Shown here: in pieces, positions 1 to 8,133 of the stretch | How positions within the stretch are numbered: position 1 is the first letter of the stretch | Layout: every line of letters begins with the position of its first letter | Origin: JAXDLW01 sp050998755 | GTDB taxonomy: Bacteria > Chloroflexota > Dormibacteria > DASZGP01 | Direction of reading: 5' to 3' | NCBI GenBank assembly: GCA_050998755.1 | Contig: JBPCPW010000001.1 | Coordinates: 1 to 64,000, forward strand | DNA: 64,000 nucleotides | Made by a program: the position numbers and the translations under genes | The notes under the pieces: model-generated | Told to the model about the DNA's origin: nothing | Databases searched by the model: none | What the model saw: only the letters and a program-made list of their open reading frames with translations

Positions 1-169
1 GGTAGAAATCTCGCAATCCGCGTCCCCGGAACGGCTTGTCGAGTTGAGCCGGTGGCCAAAACGTGGGGATCGTGCCATCTCGATACCCCAGAAGCGTATT
101 CGATTCGGGGTTTTGCGACTGCCTCAGTTTAGTTCCTCGATAAAGACGGGTGGGGCGAAGGGGAGTTGA
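1..169. other. Left-edge sequence, no gene assigned
   Basis: Positions 2-164 are open on the plus strand, but the frame runs off the window edge and reads as an Arg/Ser-rich peptide I do not recognise. Around 82-113 a CCCC stretch, a spacer and CGGGG followed by TTTT could be a weak terminator for a gene entering from the left, converging on the kinase gene. I do not assign a gene. Confidence 0.3.
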
Positions 170-2053
170 TTATGGTGCCGGTGCCGAGAGGGTGAAATAA
201 AATGTCGCGCCCTCACCTTGCACCGACTCCGCCCAGGCCCTCCCACCGTGGCGGGTCACGATGCGCTCGACGATCGCCAGCCCGGCGCCGAATCCCTCGT
301 ACTCGTCGGCGCGATGCAGGCGCTGGAAAACCCCGAAGAGCTTGTGCGCATACCTGGGGTCGAACCCGACCCCGTTGTCTTTAACAAAGAAGGCGGTCAC
401 CGCCTCGGCCTGGGGGTCGAGCATGGCGCCGACGACGATGTGGGCGTCCTCCCGCGTCCGAGTGAATTTCACGGCATTGCCGATCAGGTTGCCGAACAGT
501 TGCTCAAGCAGCACGGGGTCGGTCTGGGCCTCGGGCAACGCGGCGATCTGGATGTTCAGCTTGCGGTCCTCGGTGTTGAACCTCAGGCGTTCCGCGACAC
601 GCTCTGCGACCTCGGTCGCATCGACCTTCTGCAGTGTCAGCGGCTGCCGCCCCAGGCGGCTGAAGGTGAGCATGGTGTCGATCAGGCTGCCCATGCCGCG
701 GGCGTTCTCGGCCACCATGTCGAGGTAGCGTTGGGCCGACGGCTCCAGGGCCGCGCGATGTTCCTCGCTGAGGATTCGAGTGAAGCCATCGATGGCCCGC
801 AGGGGCGAACGCAGATCGTGGGAGACGGTGTAGCTGAACGCTTCCAGCTCCCGGTTCATGGACTGCAACTCGCGGTTCGACGTCTCGAGCTGCTGCGTGC
901 GCCGCTGCACTCGGTCCTCAAGGTCGCGGTTGGCGGCGCGTAACTGCTCCTCGGAGTTACGCACGGCCTCGACCAGGCGCATGCGGTCGATCGCCGCCGC
1001 CACGGAGACCGAGTACTGCGACAGACGGATGGTCTCCTCGCCGCCCAACACCGGGGTCAGGCTGCCGGCCACCACGACCATCCTGCCAACCCCATCGGTG
1101 AGGGTGAGGGGCACGGCGATGACCCGGTCACCGTTGGGCAGGGCGGAGGGGCTGACCGCGCGGTCCGGGGCGGGCGCGGCGGCGGTCTGTGCGACGGCCT
1201 CGGTGCCGAGCCCCCGGCTGGCCAGCACCTGCCCGTCCGGGCCGATCATCGAGCCCCCCTCGGCGCCCACCAGGCGGATGGCCCAGGCCAGCGCGCGGTC
1301 CGCGAGCATGCGGGTATCAGGAGAATCCAGGAGCAGGTCGTGGAGGGCGTCGTTGAAGGCCTCCTCCTCGCCTGCCCGCCACGAGCGCCGGAGCCACTGC
1401 GGCGGCGCGAAGCTGACATACAGGACGGGGATCGCGGCGATGATGATCAACTCGATGATCAGGCTGCTGACCGGGTCGAGCGCCCGGCCGCCGGCCAGGC
1501 TGGATGCCCCGATTGCAAAGACCAGGACGAGGATGATGATCCCATAGCCGGCGGCCAGCGCCCGCAGGCGCGCCCGCTGCACCGCAGGGCGCGAGCGTGA
1601 CACCCTCCATAGGCGGTAGACGGGCTCTCCAACCGCGCCGGACCAGACCAGGATCAGGACTATGCCGGCGATCGCTGCCTGCGCTTTCGCCTGGGCCCCG
1701 GTGCTGGGGCTCAGCGTCTGCGGGACCAGGGCCAGGGTGACCAACGCCATCAGCCCGGCGACCGCCTGCAGGATCCAGCGCCGTAACGGCAGGAGGTGGT
1801 GCCTGAACAGCAACAGGGCGTAACCGCAGGTCATGAAGGCCGCGAGTGTGAACAGGGTGAGGGCCGGGCTTTTGATCTTGGTATCAGCACTGAACTCGCC
1901 GACCAGGCTGACGGCGCCGAGAAGTCCCAGGGCCAGGGCCAGGTACAGGTTGCCTCGGTCGCGGTGGCGCAGCCAGGCGAGCACGGCGAGCACGCCGAGC
2001 ATGCCGAAGCCGAAGTTCGATACGTGTTGCAGGAATGCTACGACCTGGCTCAC
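170..2053 (-). CDS. Membrane-bound sensor histidine kinase (7 TM, GAF-like, HisKA, HATPase)
   Basis: This is a 627-aa sensor kinase that should autophosphorylate on His and pass the phosphate to an unseen response regulator. About seven hydrophobic segments fill residues 7-215. A degenerate GAF-like region (about 235-360) and a coiled coil (365-408) follow. The H-box reads SYTVSHDLRSPLRAIDGF with the phosphorylated His near 412. The ATPase domain shows an N-box (NLIGNAVKF), a G1 box (DNGVGFD) and a G2 box (GFGAGLAI). The H-box and C-terminal end resemble bacteriophytochrome-type kinases, but no chromophore domain is present. The start is GTG at 2053. No regulator is adjacent, so its partner and signal are unknown. 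Confidence 0.9.
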   Translation of the reverse strand: MSQVVAFLQHVSNFGFGMLGVLAVLAWLRHRDRGNLYLALALGLLGAVSLVGEFSADTKIKSPALTLFTLAAFMTCGYALLLFRHHLLPLRRWILQAVAGLMALVTLALVPQTLSPSTGAQAKAQAAIAGIVLILVWSGAVGEPVYRLWRVSRSRPAVQRARLRALAAGYGIIILVLVFAIGASSLAGGRALDPVSSLIIELIIIAAIPVLYVSFAPPQWLRRSWRAGEEEAFNDALHDLLLDSPDTRMLADRALAWAIRLVGAEGGSMIGPDGQVLASRGLGTEAVAQTAAAPAPDRAVSPSALPNGDRVIAVPLTLTDGVGRMVVVAGSLTPVLGGEETIRLSQYSVSVAAAIDRMRLVEAVRNSEEQLRAANRDLEDRVQRRTQQLETSNRELQSMNRELEAFSYTVSHDLRSPLRAIDGFTRILSEEHRAALEPSAQRYLDMVAENARGMGSLIDTMLTFSRLGRQPLTLQKVDATEVAERVAERLRFNTEDRKLNIQIAALPEAQTDPVLLEQLFGNLIGNAVKFTRTREDAHIVVGAMLDPQAEAVTAFFVKDNGVGFDPRYAHKLFGVFQRLHRADEYEGFGAGLAIVERIVTRHGGRAWAESVQGEGATFYFTLSAPAP

Positions 2054-2168
2054 CGCCCGCTCAGGATACGCTTCGGTTCGGCCTACGAAAATGGGCCAGC
2101 GAGATCCCGGCTTAGAATGGGGTCGCTCGGACCGCGTCCCTCTCGCGGGGCCGCTGGAGGTCGCTCAC

Positions 2169-2471
2169 TTGGTCAAATGGACTGCCCTTTACAAGAAACC
2201 CGAGGACACCGCGGCCTTCGACAAATGGTTTGTCGACCAGCACCTCCCGATCTGCAGGGAATGGCCCGCGGTTGAGCGCATCTATGTCTCCCGCGTGACC
2301 GGCTCGCCGCGCGGGGAATCCGAGTACTACTGGATGTTCGAGGCGACCTACGCCGACCAGGACACGATGATGAAATCACTGATGAGTGAAAAGGGGATGG
2401 CGGCCGCCATGGATGCCCGCAGCAGCGGCTTCGGCAGCCTGATGAGCTCCTTCTTCAGCGAGAGCATATGA
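2169..2471 (+). CDS. EthD-like small dimeric alpha/beta-barrel protein
   Basis: About 100 aa. The pattern DKWFVDQHLPICREWPAVER followed by EYYWMFEATYAD is typical of EthD/REDY-type ferredoxin-fold proteins, which often act as small decarboxylases, cyclases or accessory proteins. The open frame extends much further upstream, but that part is antisense to the kinase gene. A strong ribosome site GGAGG (2156-2160) lies 8 bases before the TTG at 2169, which fixes the start. The gene overlaps the next one by ATGA, so the two are probably translationally coupled. The substrate is unknown. Confidence 0.7.
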   Translation: MVKWTALYKKPEDTAAFDKWFVDQHLPICREWPAVERIYVSRVTGSPRGESEYYWMFEATYADQDTMMKSLMSEKGMAAAMDARSSGFGSLMSSFFSESI

Positions 2472-3217
2472 GGCCTACCCGGCTGCGCCAATCGCTGGCG
2501 TGGGCGGGGCGCATCCTGGCGGCGACGGTCATCCTCGCCGCCGCCTCGGGACGGCTGCCGCACCTGGTCGTGACGCAGGCCGTGGTCAGCTCCCTGCTGA
2601 CGATGGTGGCCGCACCTCTCAGCCTGCTTGACCGCAGGTCCGGCGAGGGGCGCCGTCGCTGGTCCATCCCCGCCTTCCCCGCTGTCGCCCTGATGAGCAT
2701 CGGCACCCTGGCCTCGCAGGCGCCGCCGGTGGTTGCGACGATTGGCGAGGGCGGCCCAGTGACCGTCCTGGCGCTGTCCGCGCTGGTGCTGATGGCCGTG
2801 GGCTTCTGGTCGGTGATCATCCCGCCGGCGCGCCTGCGCGGCCTGCATGCGGTGGGCTACCTGCTCCTCGGCAGCCTGCCGATCAGCATGCCCGCGATGT
2901 TCCTGATCATGCTGCCAAGGGACATCTACACCGCGTTCCACGCCGCTGCGTCGAGCCCGCTCACGGCCATGGACGACCAGACATTTGCCGGCTTTGTACT
3001 GTTCGCGTTCGTCAAGGTCACGCTCTTTGTCGCCTTCACCTTCCTGTTCCTCGCGGCGGTCTCCCAGCGGGTCGAGGGCGAGGATGGGGATGATGGCCGT
3101 GGCCCCGGGAACGAGCCCCCCACCATCCCGGGCTGGGTCCGCGCTTTGCTGCAGGGCGAGCCGACAGTCGAAGAGCCGGCGGCGGAGCGCCGGGCCGTCG
3201 AGCTGACCCGCAACTGA
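2468..3217 (+). CDS. Polytopic membrane protein, degenerate CtaG (caa3-type assembly factor)-like
   Basis: 249 aa with about six hydrophobic segments and a charged cytoplasmic tail rich in Glu/Arg. The segment VVTQAVVSSLLTMVAAPLSL and the later DQTFAGFVLFAFVKVTLF resemble the CtaG family, which helps insert copper into cytochrome oxidase. In that family the first segment normally carries a His-x-x-Gln-His pattern. Here the two His positions read Val and Ala, so copper binding through that pair is unlikely. The gene starts within the stop of the EthD-like gene (ATGA overlap), suggesting an operon. An unrelated membrane protein remains possible. Confidence 0.45.
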   Translation: MRPTRLRQSLAWAGRILAATVILAAASGRLPHLVVTQAVVSSLLTMVAAPLSLLDRRSGEGRRRWSIPAFPAVALMSIGTLASQAPPVVATIGEGGPVTVLALSALVLMAVGFWSVIIPPARLRGLHAVGYLLLGSLPISMPAMFLIMLPRDIYTAFHAAASSPLTAMDDQTFAGFVLFAFVKVTLFVAFTFLFLAAVSQRVEGEDGDDGRGPGNEPPTIPGWVRALLQGEPTVEEPAAERRAVELTRN

Positions 3218-3236
3218 CCCCAGGGCCGATGGGACC

Positions 3237-3473
3237 GTGACGACCCTGATGGTGGTCCACGCCCATCCCGACGACGAGGGCATCCAGACCGCTGGTGTCC
3301 TGGCCATGGCCGCCCAGCAGGGCATCCGCACCGTGTTGGTCACCTGCACCAACGGCGAGATGGGGGACTCCCCTGATGGGCTGAAGCCTGAGGCCGCGGG
3401 TCACGACACAGTTGCCACCTCTGCGCTCCGGCTCCGCGAACTGCCGGCGGCCGCCGCTGAGCTTTCCATCTAA
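3237..3473 (+). pseudogene. Truncated PIG-L (LmbE-type) deacetylase N-terminus
   Basis: Only 78 codons from GTG 3237. The product begins TLMVVHAHPDDEGIQTAGVL, carrying the PHPDDE-type zinc motif (here AHPDDE) of PIG-L/MshB N-acetylglucosaminyl deacetylases, and continues through a recognisable TCTNGEMGD strand. It stops soon after the helix RLRELPAAAAEL. Full members are normally about 230-300 aa and need a second zinc His near the C-terminus, which is missing. A 12-base sequence just after its stop (AGCGGCAGGCTG, 3474-3485) is nearly repeated at 3492-3503 inside the 3' end of the convergent gene. This fits a deletion junction. I read it as a non-functional remnant. Confidence 0.75.
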
Positions 3474-3487
3474 AGCGGCAGGCTGTC

Positions 3488-4315
3488 CTAGAGCGGCAGG
3501 TTGCCGTTGAAGAAGACGATCTTCCCGGTGACCTGGCCCACCAGGATCAGCAGCACGGCAACGTAGAGCAGGCCCGTCGCGGACATCAACGACCGCATCC
3601 TGGTGCTGACGAGCGCCAGCCCGGTGATGATCAACGGAAGTACGATGCCGGCGCCGACGTGCATCCAGAAGGAGAGGCTGAAGCCGCCGGCGACCACGTC
3701 CTGACGGGTGGCCACCCCGGCGTGGCCGGCCAGCATCTGCAGGGAGGCGCCGGCGAGGACCGCCTGCAGGAGCAGCCCGACCAGCAGCAGTCCGAGCAGC
3801 GACAAAAGCGGCCGGGTGCTGAGGTTGGGTACAACCAGGTACCAGTGGCCCAGCAGCATCGCGGTGGTCACCGTGCCGATGGTTACCGCCGACAGCAGGA
3901 AGCTGGCCATGGTGCCTTCGGTTCCCCAGCCCGGCGTTGGGAACGCGAACGCCGTCGTCACCAGCGCGCAGACGCCCGCCGCCGCGGTGACAAAGCCGAT
4001 CACCACGTGGAGCACCGGGGGTCGGAGATATACGGCGACCAGGTAGACCAGGAAGAGCACCATGAACAGCAGGGTGAGCCGGCTGGAGGGCGTCAGCCAG
4101 GCCCGGTTCAGCGGGTGGTCGGTGAAGTGGGAGGGGTCCGGCAATGTCAGCTCTCCGGCCACGCCCATGGCCCCGATCAGCAACAGTGCAACACCGGTTG
4201 AGCTCAGGAAGCCGCGGGTCACCAGTCGGGTCAGGTCGGTGATGAACAGCGCCAGGAAGCCGCCGATCGCCACCTCCACCGCCACCTGGAGGGTGATCAG
4301 GAGTATCGCTAGCAT
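3488..4315 (-). CDS. Uncharacterised eight-helix membrane protein
   Basis: 275 aa from ATG 4315, almost entirely hydrophobic, with about eight membrane segments. A conserved-looking loop GHWYLVVPNL precedes one helix, and another helix has SFWMHVGAGIVLPLIITG. These His residues could bind heme or metal as in NrfD/DmsC-like quinol proteins, but I see no diagnostic motif and do not assign a function. The start is chosen at MLAILL because the upstream open frame is antisense to the glycosylase gene. It is divergent from that gene with only 6 bp between the two starts, so they must share a promoter region. Confidence 0.65.
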   Translation of the reverse strand: MLAILLITLQVAVEVAIGGFLALFITDLTRLVTRGFLSSTGVALLLIGAMGVAGELTLPDPSHFTDHPLNRAWLTPSSRLTLLFMVLFLVYLVAVYLRPPVLHVVIGFVTAAAGVCALVTTAFAFPTPGWGTEGTMASFLLSAVTIGTVTTAMLLGHWYLVVPNLSTRPLLSLLGLLLVGLLLQAVLAGASLQMLAGHAGVATRQDVVAGGFSLSFWMHVGAGIVLPLIITGLALVSTRMRSLMSATGLLYVAVLLILVGQVTGKIVFFNGNLPL

Positions 4316-4321
4316 CGCGGA

Positions 4322-5035
4322 ATGATACCGGCGTCCTCCGATCCCGCGCCCCCTGGGGCGAGCTCCGAATGGGGGTCGCTGCATCGGCGGATCCTGGCCT
4401 GCGACGCCTGCGTTGAGTCGGGGCATATCCCCTTCGCTGCCCCCATGTTCCAGGGTGCCCCGGGGCAGCAAATGATGCTGATAGGACAGGCGCCTGGGAT
4501 TCATGAACTGGGCCCGCGCAGGCCCTTCGCCGCCCGGTCGGGCGCCGAGCTGGTGCGGTGGATGGTGCGGGCGGGTTTCGCGGGCGACGACCAGTTCCGA
4601 GGCCTGGTGTACATCACCTCGGTGACCAAGTGTTTCCCCGGGAAGGCAATCAGCGGGGCCGGCGACCGCCGCCCGTCGCGCGCCGAGGTTGCCCAGTGCC
4701 GCCCCTGGCTCGAAGGCCAACTCGGGCTGGCGCGGCCGCGACTGCTGATCCTGGTGGGTGGGCTGGCGCACGACGCTTTCGCGGCGACCGCCGGCAGGCC
4801 TCTGGCCCAGCTGATCGGTGCGGCGTTTGACGCTCGAGGCATCGACCATGCCGACCTACTTCTGCGCGACCGGACGGCGGCCAGCAGGTTCCCGCAGCCC
4901 TGGTATCTGCCGTTGCCCCACCCCTCGGGCGCGAGTCGCTGGCTCAACCCACCCGCTCATCGCGAACAGCTGGAACGCGCTCTGACGGTGCTCGGACGGC
5001 TCTGGCCCACTCTGGTCGAGCACGCCGCCCTATAA
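4322..5035 (+). CDS. Uracil-DNA glycosylase superfamily, Fe-S (family 4/5-like)
   Basis: 237 aa. The first catalytic motif is GQAPGIHELG (families 4/5 have GEAPG or GxAPG) and the second is LPHPSGASRW. Four cysteines sit where family-4 enzymes bind a [4Fe-4S] cluster: Cys27 and Cys30 (ACDAC), one in VTKCFPG and one in AQCRPWL. The family removes uracil, or other damaged bases, from DNA to start base excision repair. The substitutions in motif 1 leave the substrate preference open; it may be a family-5 or uncharacterised subgroup. The 6-bp divergent spacing with the membrane protein gene implies a very short or absent leader. Confidence 0.85.
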   Translation: MIPASSDPAPPGASSEWGSLHRRILACDACVESGHIPFAAPMFQGAPGQQMMLIGQAPGIHELGPRRPFAARSGAELVRWMVRAGFAGDDQFRGLVYITSVTKCFPGKAISGAGDRRPSRAEVAQCRPWLEGQLGLARPRLLILVGGLAHDAFAATAGRPLAQLIGAAFDARGIDHADLLLRDRTAASRFPQPWYLPLPHPSGASRWLNPPAHREQLERALTVLGRLWPTLVEHAAL

Positions 5036-5047
5036 ACTGCACCTGCC

Positions 5048-5539
5048 TTGATTGAAAACGAGAAGCGCAGCCCGGTTCCCGGGGCGGAGACCGAGGTCGA
5101 GATGAAGTCCGCCGAGCAGATCCTTGAGTCGATCTTCGGCCCCACCCCCAAGGCTTCGCCGACGGAGCAGGCCGAGCGGACGCTGCGCCGGCCCAAAAAG
5201 GTCATCTACGTCGCCATGAGCAACCGCAATTTCCACTGGCGGATGCATGTCACCAAGTACGTGCTGGACCAGGGGTGCGTCCCGGTCAACCCGTTCATGC
5301 TCTTCGACTATTACCTGATGCACACCGTCGAGAAGAACACCGTCCGCGAAGCGATGAACAACCTCCTGGTCAAATGCGACGAGGTCTGGGTCTTCGGCCG
5401 GATGAGCCTCGGCGTGCAGGTCCAGGTGGGGATTGCCAAGCGCATGCGGAAACCGCTGCGCTTCTACGACATCTCTGAGCTACCGGAACGGGTGACCAGG
5501 ATAAGCGAGAACCTGGCCCAGGAAGAGAAGCGCGACTGA
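5048..5539 (+). CDS. Nucleoside 2-deoxyribosyltransferase-like protein (DUF4406/DUF1937-like)
   Basis: 163 aa from TTG 5048, or 145 aa from ATG 5102, which has a better-placed GAGG. The core KKVIYVAMSNRNF, then VLDQGCVPVNPFMLFDYYLM, NNLLVKCDEVWVFGRMSLGV and GIAKRMRKPLRFYD follows the Rossmann-like layout of the nucleoside deoxyribosyltransferase superfamily (a beta strand, then a late 'cD.vwvfG.~S.G...E' segment). The glutamate that usually follows the SxG loop as nucleophile is replaced by Gln (VQVQVGI), so classical transferase activity is doubtful. A role in nucleotide metabolism or sensing is a guess. Confidence 0.55.
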   Translation: MIENEKRSPVPGAETEVEMKSAEQILESIFGPTPKASPTEQAERTLRRPKKVIYVAMSNRNFHWRMHVTKYVLDQGCVPVNPFMLFDYYLMHTVEKNTVREAMNNLLVKCDEVWVFGRMSLGVQVQVGIAKRMRKPLRFYDISELPERVTRISENLAQEEKRD

Positions 5540-5695
5540 CGAGGCCGCCTGAACGGCCGGGGCGAGCGTCGGGATCGGGGCTTCGCCCCTCGTGCGATGC
5601 TCGCTCACGTACTTCGTGTACGCTCGCTCCGCTTCTCCGCCCCTCCTTCGCCGCGACCGTTGATGCGGCCTCGGCTGGGAGGTGGCAATGGAAAC
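5540..5695. repeat. Hairpin-rich intergenic element related to the one at 35182-35376
   Basis: This spacer between convergent genes folds into several short hairpins: GGGGC-TTC-GCCCC at 5577-5589 and CGTAC-TTCGT-GTACG at 5608-5622. The stretch from 5605 (TCACGTACTTCGTGTACG) aligns in sequence and fold with 35278 onward (TCACGCACCTCCGGTGCG), with compensating changes in the stems. It looks like a member of a small family of palindromic intergenic repeats. It may also act as a two-way terminator. Confidence 0.5.
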
Positions 5696-8125
5696 CTAAA
5701 CGCGGCGGATGAGGTCGCGCTCCATCGCGCGCATCGCCTGGTAGACGCTCTTCCGCAGCGGCGACTCCTCGGGGATCGCCCACTCCATCTGACGGAGCGT
5801 TGAGTACAACGAGCGGATGGCCTTGACGCAGTCGCCGAAGTCGACCCCGTCGGGCAGCGGGATGCTGTCAAGGGCGTCGCCCCGGGCCCAGCGGTAGGCG
5901 AAGTCGATGTAGTCACGTGAGGGAGCCCGCAGGGTGTCCTCGCCGAATGCCTGCTCGAGGTCATGGAAGCGGAAGTAGAGAGTGCGTAGCTGTCGCACGG
6001 TGGCCGCGGTGGCCGGGGTCGGGCCACGGCGCTGTTGCGGCGTGGGGCCGTACTGGCGGTGCCTGCTGCCCCCGCGGTCCTCGGCCACAACCGCGATCAG
6101 TGCGGCGCAGAGCTCGGCGGGCTCCAGCCCATCGAACCAGCCGCCGTGGATGGCCTCGGTTATCACCAGGCTGTTCTCCCCATAGACCCGGCTGGCCAAC
6201 ATGCCCTTCTCCGACGGGCGCTGGTCGTAGAGGAACCCCGCCTCCTCCAGTATCTGGACCAGGCTATGAAGATGGTCGCGATATTCGTGAGTGGCGCCCT
6301 CGATCTCCTCGGTGGTCCGCCTGATCTCCTCGCGCAATTCCCAGAGCTCCCCCTCCCGCTCCCGGTGAGCCTTGAGGTTGGGGCAGCGCCGCACGGGCGA
6401 CTTCTCATGCGCCTTCTGTACATCGCTGGCGCGCCGCTTGACCTTGTCGAACTCCTCGTCGGTCATGTCGCCGCCGCCCGGGCCCTTCCAATGCGCCCGC
6501 CGTGCCCGCCTCATCCGGTTGCGCAGGTGGCGCAGCTCGGCCTCGTCGCGGAAGTATTGCTCCACATCCGCGGGGACGCATCGGTCCTTGCCGGCGTGCG
6601 GCAATGGCAGGGACTCCACGTCCGTCAGCCGCTCCACCAGGTTCTGTAGCTCGCTCCGTCGTAGCTCGGCGGCCTGGCTGCGCTGGAACTGACCGAAGCT
6701 GCGCTCCATCAGTGACTCCGCCTCCGCCAGGTCACGGTTGCGCAGCAGGTTGAGCGCCATGTTGTAGGTCGGCGCGAACTTCGACTCCACGACCATGTCC
6801 TCGCCCATCGCCGCCTCGTAGATGACGCCGATATCAACCTCCGGGTCCTTGAGGATGACGCCGTGGCCCACGGCGTCGATGCCTCGCCGGCCGGCCCGCC
6901 CCATCAGCTGCGTCAACTGCCCAGAGGTGAGGGCGTTAAAGCCCCGCCCGTCAAACTTGGTGAAGGACGAGATGACCACCGCGCGCGCCGGCATGTGGAT
7001 ACCCAGTGCCAGCGTCTCAGTGGCGAAGACCACCTTGATCAGCCCAGCCTGGAACAATTCCTCGACCAGTTCCTTGATGAAGGGCAGCAGACCAGCGTGG
7101 TGCACCGCCACGCCCTGGGCCAGCATTTCGCGGTTGAGCAGGGAGTTGTAGAGCTTGCGCTCGTCATCCTCGCCGACCTCCGCCATCTTCGCCGCGACGA
7201 CCGCGGCGATGCGCTTCTTCTCTAATTGACTTGTCAGGTCCAGGTGACGCTGAGCGCAGCGCTGCATCGCCTGCTCGCAACCTCGGCGGCTGAAGATGAA
7301 GTAGATCGCGGGCACCATCTCCTGGCGTACCAGTTCCTCGATCACACGGGTCATGTTGTTGCTGTCGAGGTTGCGGTGCCGCGGGAAGCTGCGGTCCGAG
7401 GCGACCTCCTGTTGGGCGCGGTTCCAGGTGGAGCGCATCACGTTGCCCTTCTGGTCGAAGAGCTCGTGCAGGCGGTTCTCCATCGCCAGCCAGAGCCTCA
7501 ATTCGGTCGGGCGCTGGGTCACCGCGACGACGCCCATCTCGCCGCGGTGGGATGCCATCCAGTCGGCCACCTGCTGGTAGTTCGAGATGGTGGCCGAGAG
7601 CCCAACAAAGTGGATGTGAGGCGGCGCCTGGATCATGACCTCCTCCCACACCGCGCCGCGGGGAAACTCGTCGATGTAGTGGACCTCATCGAGGACCACG
7701 TACTGCACCTCGCGCAGACGCTCGGGGTCCTCGTAGATCAGGTTGCGCAGGATCTCAGTGGTCATCACCACGGCCGGGGCCTGGTCGTTGATGGTGTGCT
7801 CGCCGGTGACCAGGCCAACGTACCCTTCGCCATATTTCAGCTTCAGGTCGCGAAACTTCTGGTTGCTGAGGGCCTTGAGCGGGGTGGTGTAGATGGCCTT
7901 CATTCCCCGCTCGATGCACTCGAAGATGGCGTAATCCGCGACCACCGTCTTGCCCGAAGACGTCGGCGCCGAGACCAGCACACCCTGGTGGGTGCCGAGC
8001 TTGTTGATCGCCTCCTCCTGGAACGGGTCGAGGGGGAAGGGCAGCGTTCGCTGGAACGCTTCCAGCAACTCGGCACGCGCACCCAGGCTGCCCCGGAGGT
8101 CAACTTTCACTCTGCTATATTGCAT
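5696..8125 (-). CDS. helY: SKI2/Mtr4-like DEAD/DEAH RNA helicase (HelY type)
   Basis: 809 aa. Helicase motifs in order: Q-like FPLDPFQEEAI, Walker A APTSSGKT, TTPLKALSNQKF, TTEILRN, Walker B DEVHY, GLSATISN, then in the second domain FSRRGCEQA, HHAGLLP, ATETLALGIHMPAR and QLMGRAGRRGID. The C-terminal third, with a charged coiled region and then YFRFHDLEQAF and LRQMEWAIPEE, matches the DSHCT helical domain. Mycobacterial HelY is the nearest named relative, and a role in RNA remodelling or decay is inferred from the family. The ATG at 8125 lies under a promoter-like box for the divergent gene, so GTG 8110 is an alternative start. Confidence 0.92.
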   Translation of the reverse strand: MQYSRVKVDLRGSLGARAELLEAFQRTLPFPLDPFQEEAINKLGTHQGVLVSAPTSSGKTVVADYAIFECIERGMKAIYTTPLKALSNQKFRDLKLKYGEGYVGLVTGEHTINDQAPAVVMTTEILRNLIYEDPERLREVQYVVLDEVHYIDEFPRGAVWEEVMIQAPPHIHFVGLSATISNYQQVADWMASHRGEMGVVAVTQRPTELRLWLAMENRLHELFDQKGNVMRSTWNRAQQEVASDRSFPRHRNLDSNNMTRVIEELVRQEMVPAIYFIFSRRGCEQAMQRCAQRHLDLTSQLEKKRIAAVVAAKMAEVGEDDERKLYNSLLNREMLAQGVAVHHAGLLPFIKELVEELFQAGLIKVVFATETLALGIHMPARAVVISSFTKFDGRGFNALTSGQLTQLMGRAGRRGIDAVGHGVILKDPEVDIGVIYEAAMGEDMVVESKFAPTYNMALNLLRNRDLAEAESLMERSFGQFQRSQAAELRRSELQNLVERLTDVESLPLPHAGKDRCVPADVEQYFRDEAELRHLRNRMRRARRAHWKGPGGGDMTDEEFDKVKRRASDVQKAHEKSPVRRCPNLKAHREREGELWELREEIRRTTEEIEGATHEYRDHLHSLVQILEEAGFLYDQRPSEKGMLASRVYGENSLVITEAIHGGWFDGLEPAELCAALIAVVAEDRGGSRHRQYGPTPQQRRGPTPATAATVRQLRTLYFRFHDLEQAFGEDTLRAPSRDYIDFAYRWARGDALDSIPLPDGVDFGDCVKAIRSLYSTLRQMEWAIPEESPLRKSVYQAMRAMERDLIRRV
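8113..8121 (+). promoter_or_regulatory. Extended -10-like box for the acyl-CoA ligase gene
   Basis: TGCTATATT (TGn plus a TATAAT-like hexamer) ends 12 bases before the ATG at 8134. Transcription from it would begin almost at the start codon, giving a near-leaderless message. It overlaps the first codons annotated for the divergent helicase gene. No clear -35 hexamer is visible, which is usual for extended -10 promoters. Confidence 0.35.
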
Positions 8126-8133
8126 CCCCTCCC

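Noticed and set aside
2..164. Open plus frame at the left edge
   Set aside because: Too short and unlike any family; could be the end of an outside gene but cannot be judged here.
2348..3352. 334-codon open frame on the minus strand
   Set aside because: It is antisense to the CtaG-like gene, rich in Arg/Gln/Gly as expected from the GC-rich third-position pattern, and matches no family I know.
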